Shown: piece after piece, positions 53,265 through 61,716 of the stretch | Position numbering within the stretch: position 1 is the stretch's first letter | Layout of the letters: each line of letters begins with the position of its first letter | Assembly: GCF_030345075.1 (NCBI RefSeq) | Contig: NZ_CP128361.1 | Location: forward strand, 6,262,001-6,326,000 | Direction: 5' to 3' | DNA: 64,000 nt | Source of the DNA: Solwaraspora sp. WMMA2065 | Lineage (GTDB): Bacteria; Actinomycetota; Actinomycetes; Mycobacteriales; Micromonosporaceae | Notes under the pieces: model-generated | What the model saw: only the letters and a program-made list of their open reading frames with translations | Told to the model about the DNA's origin: nothing | Databases searched by the model: none | Made by a program: the position numbers and the translations under genes

Positions 53265-54575
53265 TCAGCTGTTCGCCAACACCGCATTGGCCTGTGCGAC
53301 GAACTCCTCGGCCGCCTGCCGAGGGGTCGCCGCGCCGATCTGTACGCTCTCCGCCGCCGTGACCAGTAGTGTCCGGACCGTGGTGTGGCCGGGCGGCGGG
53401 GGCACCGGTGCCGGACCGAACAGATCGGACATCTGCTGCTCGAACGCGACCGACGCCTGCATCTTCTCGTCGGCGAGCGTCGCCTGCACCGTCTCGCGGA
53501 CTTTCAGGTTGGAGCTGAGGCCGCGCTCGGTGCCGAGGATGCGGCCAGCCTGCGGGTCGTTGACCAGGAAGTCGATCAGGTCCACCACTTCCTGCTGGTG
53601 CCGGGTGCCCCGGAATCCCGCCCAGTACATCGACGCCCGCGCCCACTGGCCCTCCGGGTCGCCTGGATAGGCGACCACGCCGAGGTCGGCGGTGGTGTGC
53701 TTTTGCAGCTCAGCCAGCTGATTGGACCACATGAACGACGTCGCCGCGTCACCGGTGACGACGAGTTGCTGGGTGGCGTTGCCGTTGTTCGCCGCCCTGA
53801 TCAGCTCGACGCTCGGGGTGGCGTCCGCGTCGCGGGCCTGTTGCCACAGGTCGAACCAGGCTTTGAGGTCGTCGACCTCGAAGCCCAGTTGCCGTCCCCG
53901 GTACAGCTCGAGTTCGTTGCTACGTAGCCAGAGCCAGAGCGCCTTGTAGTCGGCCGACGGGTCCATCGTGCCGGCCACCTCGCCGTCGGTGAGCGCGGTG
54001 ATCTGGCTGGCCCAGTCGATCAGCACCGGGTAGGTCATTCCGATCGTCGGTTCGTCGACACCGAGCTCGGCCAGCAGCGTCTTGTTGTACACCATCGCCG
54101 GGGTGTTCGCGGCGGCGGCGACCGCCACCGTCCGTCCGCCGATCTGTCCGTACTGGACCAGGCTGTTAGGGAAGCCGGAGAGGTCGAGCTCGCCGCTGTC
54201 GACGTAGGGGGTGAGGTCGAGTACGACGTCACGTTCGGCGTACTCGGTCAGGTAGTTGTCGTCGATCTGGAACAGGTCCGGCGTGTTGCCGGCGGCGGCC
54301 TGGGTGGCCAGCTTGTCGTAGTAGCCGGTGTAGCCCTGCCAGGTCACTCTGAAGGTGATCCCCGGATTGCGGGCGGCGTAGACGTCGAGCGCCTGCTGGG
54401 TCAGCTCGGCCCGGCGCTCCGCGCCCCACCAGAAGACGGAGAGTTCGATCGGCCCGTCCTCGGTCGGCTCGCCGGTGTCGTCGGTGGCGCAGGCGCCGAG
54501 TCCGATGGCGACCGCCATCAGGACAGTGAGTGTTCGGGCAACGGCTCCGCGTGTCGATACGGCGGATGATGACAC
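53265..54575 (-). CDS. Sugar ABC-transporter solute-binding lipoprotein
   Basis: 436 residues, GTG start with AGGAG seven bases upstream. The signal peptide ends in a lipobox LGAC. The mature part has ELSVFWWGAERRAELTQQAL, a VTWQGYTGYYDKLATQAAAG segment, NTPDLFQIDDNYLTEYAERD and a C-terminal QASVAFEQQMSDLF, all typical of family 1 (SBP_bac_1) binding proteins. No permease or ATPase gene is adjacent, so it must work with a transporter elsewhere. A LacI-type operator lies upstream. Confidence 0.88.
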   Translation of the reverse strand: MSSSAVSTRGAVARTLTVLMAVAIGLGACATDDTGEPTEDGPIELSVFWWGAERRAELTQQALDVYAARNPGITFRVTWQGYTGYYDKLATQAAAGNTPDLFQIDDNYLTEYAERDVVLDLTPYVDSGELDLSGFPNSLVQYGQIGGRTVAVAAAANTPAMVYNKTLLAELGVDEPTIGMTYPVLIDWASQITALTDGEVAGTMDPSADYKALWLWLRSNELELYRGRQLGFEVDDLKAWFDLWQQARDADATPSVELIRAANNGNATQQLVVTGDAATSFMWSNQLAELQKHTTADLGVVAYPGDPEGQWARASMYWAGFRGTRHQQEVVDLIDFLVNDPQAGRILGTERGLSSNLKVRETVQATLADEKMQASVAFEQQMSDLFGPAPVPPPPGHTTVRTLLVTAAESVQIGAATPRQAAEEFVAQANAVLANS

Positions 54576-54912
54576 GGGTTTCTCCTGATCAGGGCTGGGC
54601 TGGCCGGTCTACGGCCCGATCATTTACACAAGCGACCAGGTCGGGTGTCAACGGGCCGTCCGGCTGTTCGTGCCGCCTCCTCAGTCGATGCATTGACGGT
54701 GTGTGGGCTGATCGCGTAGCGTTCGTCCCACTGGAAAGCGTTTTCCTGAGGAATATCAGGGCCAGTACGCGTCGCTTCGTCGGCCCGGGTAACGCCGACG
54801 AAGCGGCGGCCGGCCAGGATCGAGCCCCCAACCTGGCCAGCCCGTCCGCCCGCCAGCCCGGGGCGGACGGGCACCCGTCTTCGCCGGCCGCCGTCGTGAT
54901 GTACTTGCCGAC
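54576..54912. other. Intergenic region between the lipoprotein and purC
   Basis: 337 bases hold the divergent promoters. A LacI-type operator lies at 54733-54746. The stretch 54780-54900 is high-GC with no clear gene and includes the leader of purC. No purine riboswitch was recognised. Confidence 0.45.
54733..54746. promoter_or_regulatory. LacI-type operator
   Basis: GGAAAGCGTTTTCC is a 14-base palindrome with a central CG and one mismatch, matching the core of sugar-responsive LacI-family sites. It lies about 158 bases upstream of the sugar-binding lipoprotein start. Confidence 0.6.
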
Positions 54913-55743
54913 GTGGAGCTGCTGCACTCGGGCAAGGTCAGGGACGTGTACGCCGACGGCAACGACCTGATCCTGGTCGCCTCCGACCGGATCAGCGTCT
55001 ACGACGTGGTGCTGCCCACCCCGATCCCGGACAAGGGCAAGCTGCTCACCGCGCTGTCGCTGTGGTGGTTCGAGCAGCTCGCCGATCTTGTGCCGCACCA
55101 TGTCGTCTCCGCCACCGACGTACCGGCCGAGTTCGCCGGCCGGGCCATCCGCTGCCGCCGCCTCGACATGGTGCCCGTCGAGTGCATCGCTCGTGGTTAC
55201 CTCACCGGACTCGGGTTGAAGGAGTACGAGAAGTCGGGCTCGGTCTCCGGCATCGCGCTGCCCGCCGGCCTGGTCGAGGCGTCCCGGCTGCCCGAGCCGA
55301 TCTTCACCCCGACCACCAAGGCCCCCGTCGGCGAGCACGACGAGTTCATCACGTACGCCGACGTCGTCACCCAGGTCGGCGCGGAGACCGCCGAGCGGCT
55401 GCGGCAGATCACCCTGGACGTCTACCGGCGCGGCGCGGCGCTCGCCGCCGAACGCGGCCTGATCGTCGCCGACACCAAGATCGAGCTTGGTTGGGCCCCC
55501 GATGGCACCCTGGTCCTCGCCGACGAGGTGCTGACCAGCGACTCCTCCCGCTTCTGGCCGGCCGACGCGTACCTGCCGGGCCGCCCCCAGTTCTCCTTCG
55601 ACAAGCAGTACGTGCGGGACTGGGCCGCCGGCACCGGCTGGGACAAGCGCCCGCCCGCCCCGCAGGTGCCGGCCGACATCGTCGAGATGACCCGGGCCCG
55701 CTACGTCGAGGTCTACGAACGAATCACCGGCCACACCTGGTGA
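54913..55743 (+). CDS. purC: SAICAR synthetase (PurC)
   Basis: 276 residues, GTG start. It catalyses step 7 of purine synthesis, joining aspartate to CAIR with ATP. Signatures are LLHSGKVRDVY at the N-terminus, ASDRISVYDV, PVECIARGYLTGLGLKEYEK, and EVLTSDSSRFWPADAYLPG. The length is normal for a single-domain SAICAR synthetase. The gene stands alone here, without other pur genes in the window. Confidence 0.95.
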   Translation: MELLHSGKVRDVYADGNDLILVASDRISVYDVVLPTPIPDKGKLLTALSLWWFEQLADLVPHHVVSATDVPAEFAGRAIRCRRLDMVPVECIARGYLTGLGLKEYEKSGSVSGIALPAGLVEASRLPEPIFTPTTKAPVGEHDEFITYADVVTQVGAETAERLRQITLDVYRRGAALAAERGLIVADTKIELGWAPDGTLVLADEVLTSDSSRFWPADAYLPGRPQFSFDKQYVRDWAAGTGWDKRPPAPQVPADIVEMTRARYVEVYERITGHTW

Positions 55744-55759
55744 TCCGGGCGCCTCGCCG

Positions 55760-56317
55760 CTACCGCCGAGCGCGCAGTTCGGCGACGCTGACCCCGAGTC
55801 CGGATCTCTCGAGGCGGTCAAGTACGTCGTCGAAGCTCCCAGGCGGGTTGCGCCACGAGTCGGCGATCTGCTGCACCGCGGCGTGTACCGTGCTGCGGTC
55901 TAGACTGATCTGGTCGCGAACGAACTCGTCAGGTGACTTCGGGTCGATGTCCCAGCCGGTCAGCTCATCGGCGGGGAAATGTCGGAGGTTGCCGGTGACA
56001 GTGAGTTGAGCCCGCGCCCGGATCGCGGCGGCAAGCACGTGACGGTCGTCAGGGTCGGGCAGTTTGAGCGAGTCGACGAGCGGCTCGTAGCCGGTGATCT
56101 TCCAGTCCCGGACCGCAGTGCCCATCAACCTTCGTGTCCGTGCGAGTCTGGCCTCGTCGAGGTCTGGTCGCTGCCGGCGTAGGGCGGCGAAACCTCATTG
56201 AAGAATCTGCTCGGTCCATTTGGCGTCGACCAGACCTGACTGGGCGATTCGCAGCAGTAGATCCCGTAGCGTGCTCGGGTACGACACGCTCGCGTCGAAG
56301 ATGACAACGAAGGTCAT
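55760..56317 (-). pseudogene. PIN-domain toxin interrupted by an in-frame TGA
   Basis: From ATG 56317 the frame reads MTFVVIFDASVSYPSTLRDL, then QILQ, then TGA at 56197-56195 (codon 41), and continues without shift GFAALRRQRPDLDEARLART to the C-terminal PIN region (VTGYEPLVDSLKLPDPDDRH, VTGNLRHFPADEL). The PIN fold with FDASVSYP first acidic residue and DPDDRH is otherwise intact. A single base change explains the stop. It follows the antitoxin gene by 3 bases. Confidence 0.8.
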
Positions 56318-56320
56318 GAC

Positions 56321-56776
56321 TCAGGTGAGGTCCATCTCCTGGGCGAGCCGGGTCAGCTCATCGGCTGCGGCACGACGGCGGGCGTCGTCCCGGTGTTTGT
56401 ACGCCAGCAGTGATCCGGCGAGTACCCGCCGGTGGGTGCCCACCCTGCGGAACTGGATCTCACCCGCCTCCAGTAGGCCGATCAGATGCGGGCGGGAAAC
56501 GTTGAGCAGCTCGGCTGCCTGCTGAGTTGTCAGCTCCGCGTGAGCCGGAACGACCGAGACGCTGTGGCCGTTAGCCATGTGGGCCAGAACGCGCGCCAAC
56601 AACTCGATGGCTCCACGGGGCACCACGAGTGTGTCGCCAGCGCCGTCCTCCACGAGTCGAACGGCTGCCGCAGCCTCCTCGTGGGTGCGCAGGTAGGCCT
56701 GCACCCGCGTCAGCGCCTCAGCTGCCACCTCGACCGACTGCGGATCAGGCGTGACCGGACTGACCGCGAGAGTCAT
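56321..56776 (-). CDS. Excisionase-type antitoxin of PIN pair
   Basis: 151 residues from ATG 56776, GGAGG five bases upstream. An N-terminal helical part is followed by a MerR/excisionase-like HTH: HAELTTQQAAELLNVSRPHL, IGLLEAGEIQFRRVGTHRRV. Antitoxins of this layout accompany PIN toxins (annotated as excisionase-family DNA-binding). It ends 3 bases before the toxin start. With the toxin broken, it may now serve only as a DNA-binding protein. Confidence 0.8.
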   Translation of the reverse strand: MTLAVSPVTPDPQSVEVAAEALTRVQAYLRTHEEAAAAVRLVEDGAGDTLVVPRGAIELLARVLAHMANGHSVSVVPAHAELTTQQAAELLNVSRPHLIGLLEAGEIQFRRVGTHRRVLAGSLLAYKHRDDARRRAAADELTRLAQEMDLT

Positions 56777-56923
56777 GATCACCTCCGGGAGGGCAGTCGA
56801 AACATGTGCAGCAAGTGTGGCAACCGAAACGACTGAGTTCGAGCGTTCGGTGAATCTGGTGGTTGGCGCCCAGACGAACCATGGGCACCAACCACCAGCA
56901 CGACGACCTGACGCAAAGCGCGT

Positions 56924-58546
56924 TCAGCCGGCGACCGCGTCCTTCGTGGGATCCCCTGGCGACGGTTCCGGCTGCTCGGCTCGTGGCCGACGCTGCGGAC
57001 CCCGGGCGAGCACGTAGCCGAACAGGAGCACCATCACCCCGACGCCCACCCACATCGCCTGCTGCCAGCCGTCGACGAACGACTGCTGTGCGGCCCGGAC
57101 CAGCTCGTCGGCGTACGGGCCGGCGTCGTCGGCGGCGGCGAGAGCGGTGGCGATACCCTCCCGGGCCGCGTCGGGCGCGTCGACGGCCAGCTCGTCGAGC
57201 CGGGTGCCGACGGCGTTGCGGTAACCGGCGGACACGATCGCCCCGAGCAGCGCGACGCCGAGCGCGGCACCGAACTCCCTGGTGACGTCGTTGAGCGCGG
57301 ACGCGGTGCCCTGCCGGGCGCGGGGCAGGGCGCTGGTGATCGCCTCGGTGGAGGGGGTCATCGACAGGCCCATGCCGAGCCCCATGGCGAGCATGCCGGG
57401 CAGCACCGACAGGTAGCCGCCGTCGACGGAGACGAAGCCGGCCATCAGGGCCAGGCCCGCGCCGCCGAGGAAGATCCCGGCCGCCATGGTGGCGCGGGCA
57501 CCGACCAGCGCGGCCAGCCGTGGGGCGAGGCCGGAGGCGACCATCATCAGCAGGGCCATCGGCATCATCGCCAGCGTGGAACGCAGCCCGGACCAGCCGA
57601 GGACCGCCTGGAAGTACGGGAAGAGCACCACGAAGATGCCGGCCTGTACGCCGAACACCGCGAGCAGCGCCACCGAACCGCTGGACAGGCCCCGATCACG
57701 GAACAGCCGGACGTCGAGCAGTGGTGCCCGCCGGCGCAGCTCCCAGGCGACGAAGACGGCGGCGCCGGCGACGCCGACGAGCAGACCCGCCAGCGTGGCG
57801 GGCGCGGTCCAGCCGTGTTCCGGACCCTCGTGCAGGACGAAGATCAGCCCGACGGCGGCCAGCACCGACGACAGCGAACCGACGGTGTCGAACGGGTGGT
57901 CCGACTCCTCGCGGGAGTTCGGGACGTACCGGATCGTCAGGCCGGCGGCCACGACGACCAGCGCGACCGGGAGGGCGAACAGCCAGCGCCAGTCCGCCAC
58001 GTCGACCAGCAGCGCCGACAGGTACATCCCGAGCAGGCCGCCGCCACCGGCGACAGCGGTCCACGCGCCGATCGCCCGGGACCGCTCCTGGTCCGGGAAG
58101 GTCGAGGTGATCACGGCCAGCGTGATCGGCATGATCATCGCCGCGCCGACGCCGCTGAGCAGCCGTGCGGTGATCATGATCTCGGTCGAGGTGGCGAGGC
58201 CGGCGGCGGCGCTGGCGGCCCCGAAGACGACCAGCCCGGCGAGCAGTACGGGTTTGCGGCCCCACCGGTCGCCGACCGCGCCGAGCGGCAACAGCAGTGC
58301 GGCCAAGGTGATCGTGTAGATGTTGATGATCCACAGGACGGTGCTCTGCGAAGCGCCGAACGCGACGGCGAACTCCTGCTGGGCGACGTTCAGCCCGGAT
58401 ACGGAGGCGATCACCGCCATCAGCGCGATGCAGACCGCGATGAGGACGGCGCGGCGTCGACGCGGATCGTGGATCGTCGGGTCGGAATCGGCCGCAGCGG
58501 CTTCCGTCCCGGCGGACACCTGCGGAGACAGGCTTGGAGAGGTCAT
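56924..58546 (-). CDS. DHA2-family multidrug exporter (EmrB/QacA type)
   Basis: 540 residues, 14 membrane helices. Motif A-type LPLGAVGDRWGRKPVLLAGL and the motif C-like GAAMIMPITLAVITSTFP are present, and QSTVLWIINIYTITLAALLL opens TM2. It is an H+-driven drug exporter. The gene is next to an XRE-cupin regulator gene on the same strand, upstream by about 58 bases, which may control it. The C-terminal cytosolic tail is Pro/Arg-rich. Confidence 0.9.
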   Translation of the reverse strand: MTSPSLSPQVSAGTEAAAADSDPTIHDPRRRRAVLIAVCIALMAVIASVSGLNVAQQEFAVAFGASQSTVLWIINIYTITLAALLLPLGAVGDRWGRKPVLLAGLVVFGAASAAAGLATSTEIMITARLLSGVGAAMIMPITLAVITSTFPDQERSRAIGAWTAVAGGGGLLGMYLSALLVDVADWRWLFALPVALVVVAAGLTIRYVPNSREESDHPFDTVGSLSSVLAAVGLIFVLHEGPEHGWTAPATLAGLLVGVAGAAVFVAWELRRRAPLLDVRLFRDRGLSSGSVALLAVFGVQAGIFVVLFPYFQAVLGWSGLRSTLAMMPMALLMMVASGLAPRLAALVGARATMAAGIFLGGAGLALMAGFVSVDGGYLSVLPGMLAMGLGMGLSMTPSTEAITSALPRARQGTASALNDVTREFGAALGVALLGAIVSAGYRNAVGTRLDELAVDAPDAAREGIATALAAADDAGPYADELVRAAQQSFVDGWQQAMWVGVGVMVLLFGYVLARGPQRRPRAEQPEPSPGDPTKDAVAG

Positions 58547-58604
58547 GCGGGAAAGCTAACGCCGGCTTGCTCAATCGGCACCAAGGCTTGCAGTAATGGC
58601 AAGA

Positions 58605-59204
58605 CTAACTGGTTGGGGCGTCTCCCGACGACTGCGCGTGTGCCCGCTCGCCGTCCTGGTCGAAGATGGTGAGGATCTCCACCGGCCCGTTCACCGCGCC
58701 GATGGAGTGCGGGATCATCGTGGAGAACTCTGCCGCGTTCCCTTGGCCGACCGGGATCTGCCGCTCACCCAGGTGCAGCAGTGCGGTGCCGCTGAGCACG
58801 AAGAACCACTCCCGCCCTGGGTGCACGCTCAGATGCCCCGGACCGGTACGGCGCTCCGGAGTGATCCGCATCTTCGCCACCATGCTGCCGCCGGGCTGGC
58901 TTGAGCCGCGCGACAACACCCAGGTGGCCAGACCCGGCTCCTGGTGCTTCATCGGCCGGATGATCACGTCGGCATCGTCGACCGGCTCGACGAGCTGGTC
59001 GATCGTGGTGTCCAGGGCCCGGGCCAGGGCGACGAGCTGGTCGAGGTCGATCCGCCGGTGGCCGGTCTCGATGCGGCTCAGCGTGGACGGGCTCAGGTGG
59101 CAGCGTGCGGCGAGGGAGTCGAGACTCCAGCCGCGCGCCTGCCGCAGGCCACGGATGCGCTGCCGGACCACGTCGGAAAGCTCGACCCCTGACACGCCCA
59201 CCAT
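58605..59204 (-). CDS. XRE-cupin transcriptional regulator
   Basis: 199 residues from ATG 59204. HTH residues 10 to 65 (QRIRGLRQARGWSLDSLAAR, LSPSTLSRIETGHRRIDLDQ), then a cupin from about 105 with HPGREWFFVLSGTALLHLGE and MIPHSIGAV. Such regulators control adjacent transport or metabolism genes. It is upstream of the exporter on the same strand and divergent from the methyltransferase gene. Confidence 0.88.
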   Translation of the reverse strand: MVGVSGVELSDVVRQRIRGLRQARGWSLDSLAARCHLSPSTLSRIETGHRRIDLDQLVALARALDTTIDQLVEPVDDADVIIRPMKHQEPGLATWVLSRGSSQPGGSMVAKMRITPERRTGPGHLSVHPGREWFFVLSGTALLHLGERQIPVGQGNAAEFSTMIPHSIGAVNGPVEILTIFDQDGERAHAQSSGDAPTS

Positions 59205-59304
59205 GCTAGGTGCCCCCGCTGCCGGGCCTCGCTGTTGTACGGCACCTTCTTGCGGAAACCGCATGAACTCTTCCGATTGCCGAAAGGCTCACTACCGTCG
59301 AAGC

Positions 59305-59946
59305 ATGACCAACGAGACCCACGCGGGCCATCCCGCGTTCAGTGCCGACTGGTGGGAGCAGCACTATCAGGCGCACCCGGCGGGACACGTCTCGCCAGGA
59401 CCACAGCTGGTCGCCGAGGTTGCGGACCTGCCCCCCGGTACGGCGCTCGACGCGGGCTGCGGCACCGGCGCCGACGCGATCTGGCTCGCCGGCCGGGGCT
59501 GGCAGGTGACCGCCGTCGACGCCTCGTCGACAGCGGTCGGCCGCGCCCAGAAGCTTGCCGCGCAGCAGGAACCGGGCGTCGCGCAGCGGATCACCTGGCT
59601 CACCACCGACCTGACCAGCTGGGAGCCGTCGCAACGCTACGACCTGGTGACCAGCCAGTACGTCCACCCCGACCTGCCGTTCGACCAGTTCGTGGCACGG
59701 CTGGCCGCCGCCGTCGCCCCCGGCGGGACGCTGCTGGTCGTCGGCCACGACCACGCCGACACCCACTCGGCTGCCCACGCCCCACAGGCCGCGTCGATCG
59801 GTCTGGACGCCGTCGTCGGCTCTCTACCCGAAGCGCAGTGGAAGGTGGTTGTGGCGGAGTCCCGTACCCGCGAGGTGCACCACGAATCGCAGCAGCTGAT
59901 CATCCACGACTTCGTCGTCCGGGCCCACCGCACGCCGTCGCCCTGA
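59305..59946 (+). CDS. Class I SAM-dependent methyltransferase
   Basis: 213 residues from ATG 59305. Motif I ALDAGCGTGADAIWLAGRGW, post-I VTAVDASSTAV, then DLVTSQYVHPDLPFDQF and APGGTLLVVGHDH are present. It begins HPAFSADWWEQHYQAHP, a pattern shared by a tellurite-resistance/TehB-like group of small methyltransferases. Substrate unknown. It is divergent from the XRE-cupin regulator, which may regulate it. Confidence 0.85.
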   Translation: MTNETHAGHPAFSADWWEQHYQAHPAGHVSPGPQLVAEVADLPPGTALDAGCGTGADAIWLAGRGWQVTAVDASSTAVGRAQKLAAQQEPGVAQRITWLTTDLTSWEPSQRYDLVTSQYVHPDLPFDQFVARLAAAVAPGGTLLVVGHDHADTHSAAHAPQAASIGLDAVVGSLPEAQWKVVVAESRTREVHHESQQLIIHDFVVRAHRTPSP

Positions 59947-59975
59947 GAAACCGCGCTGGCTGCTGCCTCGATGCC

Positions 59976-60013
59976 GTCTGCCGGGCTGGCCGTGATCGGC
60001 CAGCCCGGCAGAC
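59976..60013. terminator. Perfect 16-base-pair hairpin between convergent genes
   Basis: GTCTGCCGGGCTGGCC (59976-59991) pairs exactly with 59998-60013 around a six-base loop, 30 bases after the methyltransferase stop and before the convergent gene's stop. It is a strong bidirectional terminator. Confidence 0.85.
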
Positions 60014-60063
60014 GTCTGTCAGCAGTCGGCTGTTGCGTGCAGGTCGCCGGGCCGGCCGGCGCG

Positions 60064-60432
60064 TCAGCTCCCGCCGTCGGCGTAGGGCAACTCCACGTAC
60101 GCCGTCCAGTAGCAGAGGTCGGCCCGGTGCTCGACCAGCGTGACCGGCTTGCCGCAGTGCTCGGAGATCAGCGTCGCCGCCTGATCGAGGTCGACCACGT
60201 CCGCCTCCCAGTGGTGGTCCAGGTAGAGCTTGAGCCCCGGGTTCTCCCGGCCGAGATCCAGGACCTCCGCCTCCTCCGGCGGCAGCAGGATCACCGTGTA
60301 GCGGGCAGCCGTGTGCTCCGCCTCGCTGAGCTGCTCGGGCAGGTCCGGGCCAGGCCGGAAGTGGTCGATCACCGACGGAATCGGCCCCGGGCTGTCCGCC
60401 GGGTCGTACGCCCGCACCTTCACCAACATCAC
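60064..60432 (-). CDS. Unknown small acidic protein
   Basis: 122 residues, start MMLVKVRAYDPADSPGPIPS, later RYTVILLPPEEAEVLDLG, LKLYLDHHWEADVVDLDQAA and LCYWTAYVELPYAD. No known family; possibly an alpha/beta fold. It is divergent from the XRE-DUF5753 gene with about 100 bases between, which is a typical target position for such regulators (inference). Confidence 0.55.
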   Translation of the reverse strand: MMLVKVRAYDPADSPGPIPSVIDHFRPGPDLPEQLSEAEHTAARYTVILLPPEEAEVLDLGRENPGLKLYLDHHWEADVVDLDQAATLISEHCGKPVTLVEHRADLCYWTAYVELPYADGGS

Positions 60433-60535
60433 TGGCTCACCTCACTCAAGCTGTATCTCTCGGGGAAGCAACGTTGCATACAACATGGCTACGGCGGTAG
60501 CCTCGTGTCAAGAGGTTGGGGACAGGAGGATTTCG

Positions 60536-61411
60536 ATGACCAAGCCAACGCCGTCCACCATCGCCATCCGTGGCCTCGCTGGCGAACTACGGACCCTGCG
60601 GCAGGGCAGGAAGCTGAGCGTCCGTGGGGTGGCGGCGAGACTGGGCTGGCCGGCGTCGAAGTTGTCCAGGATGGAGACCGGTCGGCAGGGCAGCAAGTTG
60701 GAGGACGTCGCATCCCTGCTCGTCATCTATGGCGTCACTGGGGAGGAACGTCAGCGGCTGCTCGCCATGTCGGAGCGCTCCGAGCCCGGCTGGTGGGAGG
60801 TGCTGGGCGGTCTCCCGGTCGAGTCCCGGACGTTGATCCAGTTGGAGGCCGAGGCGTCGGCGATCGTCGACTTCGAGCCACTGCTTGTGCCGGGGCTGCT
60901 CCAGACCCCGGACTACACCAGGGCAGTCTTGCAAGGCTGCGGCGTTCCGGAGGCCGACGCGCAGACCAGAGTTACCGCTCGGCTTGGGCGCCAAGCCATT
61001 CTGGCGAGGTCCGAACCCCCGGCGCTGCATGCCATCCTGGACGAGTCGGCGCTGCGTCGGCCGCTCGGCGGTCCATGGGTGATGGGCCGGCAACTACGGC
61101 ACCTTGTCGACGCCGCCGACCGCCCGAACGTCACCCTGCAGGTCGTGCCGTGGTCGGTTGGTGGCTACACGGGTCTGGACGGAGCATTCGCCATCTTGGA
61201 CTTCCCCCGTAATCGGACGGTTGTGCACCTTGAGCACAAGATCTCCGGATTGTTCCTGGAGGAGCCCGAGCAGGTGAGCTTCTTTCGCGAGGAACTGGAT
61301 AGGCTGCTCACGGTGGCGCTGAGCCCTGCCGAGTCGATCGACCTGGTGGCCCGGCTCGCGGGAGAACACGAGCGTGAGCGAGGCGAGGATGGACGCAGCC
61401 GAACTGCCTGA
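60536..61411 (+). CDS. XRE regulator with DUF5753 domain
   Basis: 291 residues, AGGAGGA before ATG 60536. HTH at residues 10-65 (LRQGRKLSVRGVAARLGWPA, SKLSRMETGRQGSKLEDV), then DUF5753 from about 95: FEPLLVPGLLQTPDYTRAVL, LHAILDESALRRPLGGPWVM, RHLVDAADRPNVTLQVVP and the VHLEHK strand. Overlaps the DUF397 gene by 38 bases. This is the standard actinobacterial XRE-DUF397 pair. Confidence 0.92.
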   Translation: MTKPTPSTIAIRGLAGELRTLRQGRKLSVRGVAARLGWPASKLSRMETGRQGSKLEDVASLLVIYGVTGEERQRLLAMSERSEPGWWEVLGGLPVESRTLIQLEAEASAIVDFEPLLVPGLLQTPDYTRAVLQGCGVPEADAQTRVTARLGRQAILARSEPPALHAILDESALRRPLGGPWVMGRQLRHLVDAADRPNVTLQVVPWSVGGYTGLDGAFAILDFPRNRTVVHLEHKISGLFLEEPEQVSFFREELDRLLTVALSPAESIDLVARLAGEHERERGEDGRSRTA

Positions 61412-61634
61412 CGGGACGTGGCGCAAGTCGAGTCGGAGCGGTTCAAACTCCAACTGCGTCGAGGTGGCTGGGCTTCCCGGGGTGGTTGGGTTCACTGACC
61501 AGGGTGTCTCTGGTGCGCTTGGCGTCGCGGTGCGGGACTCGAAGGATCCGTACGGCCCGGTGTTGTCCTTCTCCGGCGACTCCTGGACCGGCTTCGTGAC
61601 CGCCCTTCGGCACGGCGGCCCCGCCTCAGCTTGA
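61374..61634 (+). CDS. DUF397 protein
   Basis: 86 residues, GTG start inside the end of the XRE gene. GTWRKSSRSGSNSNCVEVA, then LGVAVRDSKDPYGPVLSF and WTGFVTAL are the full DUF397 pattern. It acts with the upstream regulator (family knowledge). The stop is followed within 10 bases by the first copy of the long palindrome. Confidence 0.9.
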   Translation: MSEARMDAAELPDGTWRKSSRSGSNSNCVEVAGLPGVVGFTDQGVSGALGVAVRDSKDPYGPVLSFSGDSWTGFVTALRHGGPASA

Positions 61635-61643
61635 CGTGCTCGT

Positions 61644-61703
61644 GTCGAGGTGAGGCTGACGCACCTCATTTCGCGTTTTGACGTGCGTCAGCCTCACCTC
61701 GAC
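61644..61703. repeat. Long palindrome, copy 1
   Basis: A 21-base arm (61644-61664, starting GTCGAGGTGAGGCTGACGCA) and its perfect complement (61683-61703) flank an 18-base loop. It sits between the convergent DUF397 and DUF559 genes and could work as a terminator. A near-identical copy is at 63197-63254. Confidence 0.85.
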
Positions 61704-61716
61704 GGGCGCGATGTGG

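Noticed and set aside
54576-54912. Possible purine riboswitch upstream of purC
   Set aside because: No purine aptamer core or anti-terminator pairing was recognised, and the spacing to the GTG start shows only GC-rich leader.
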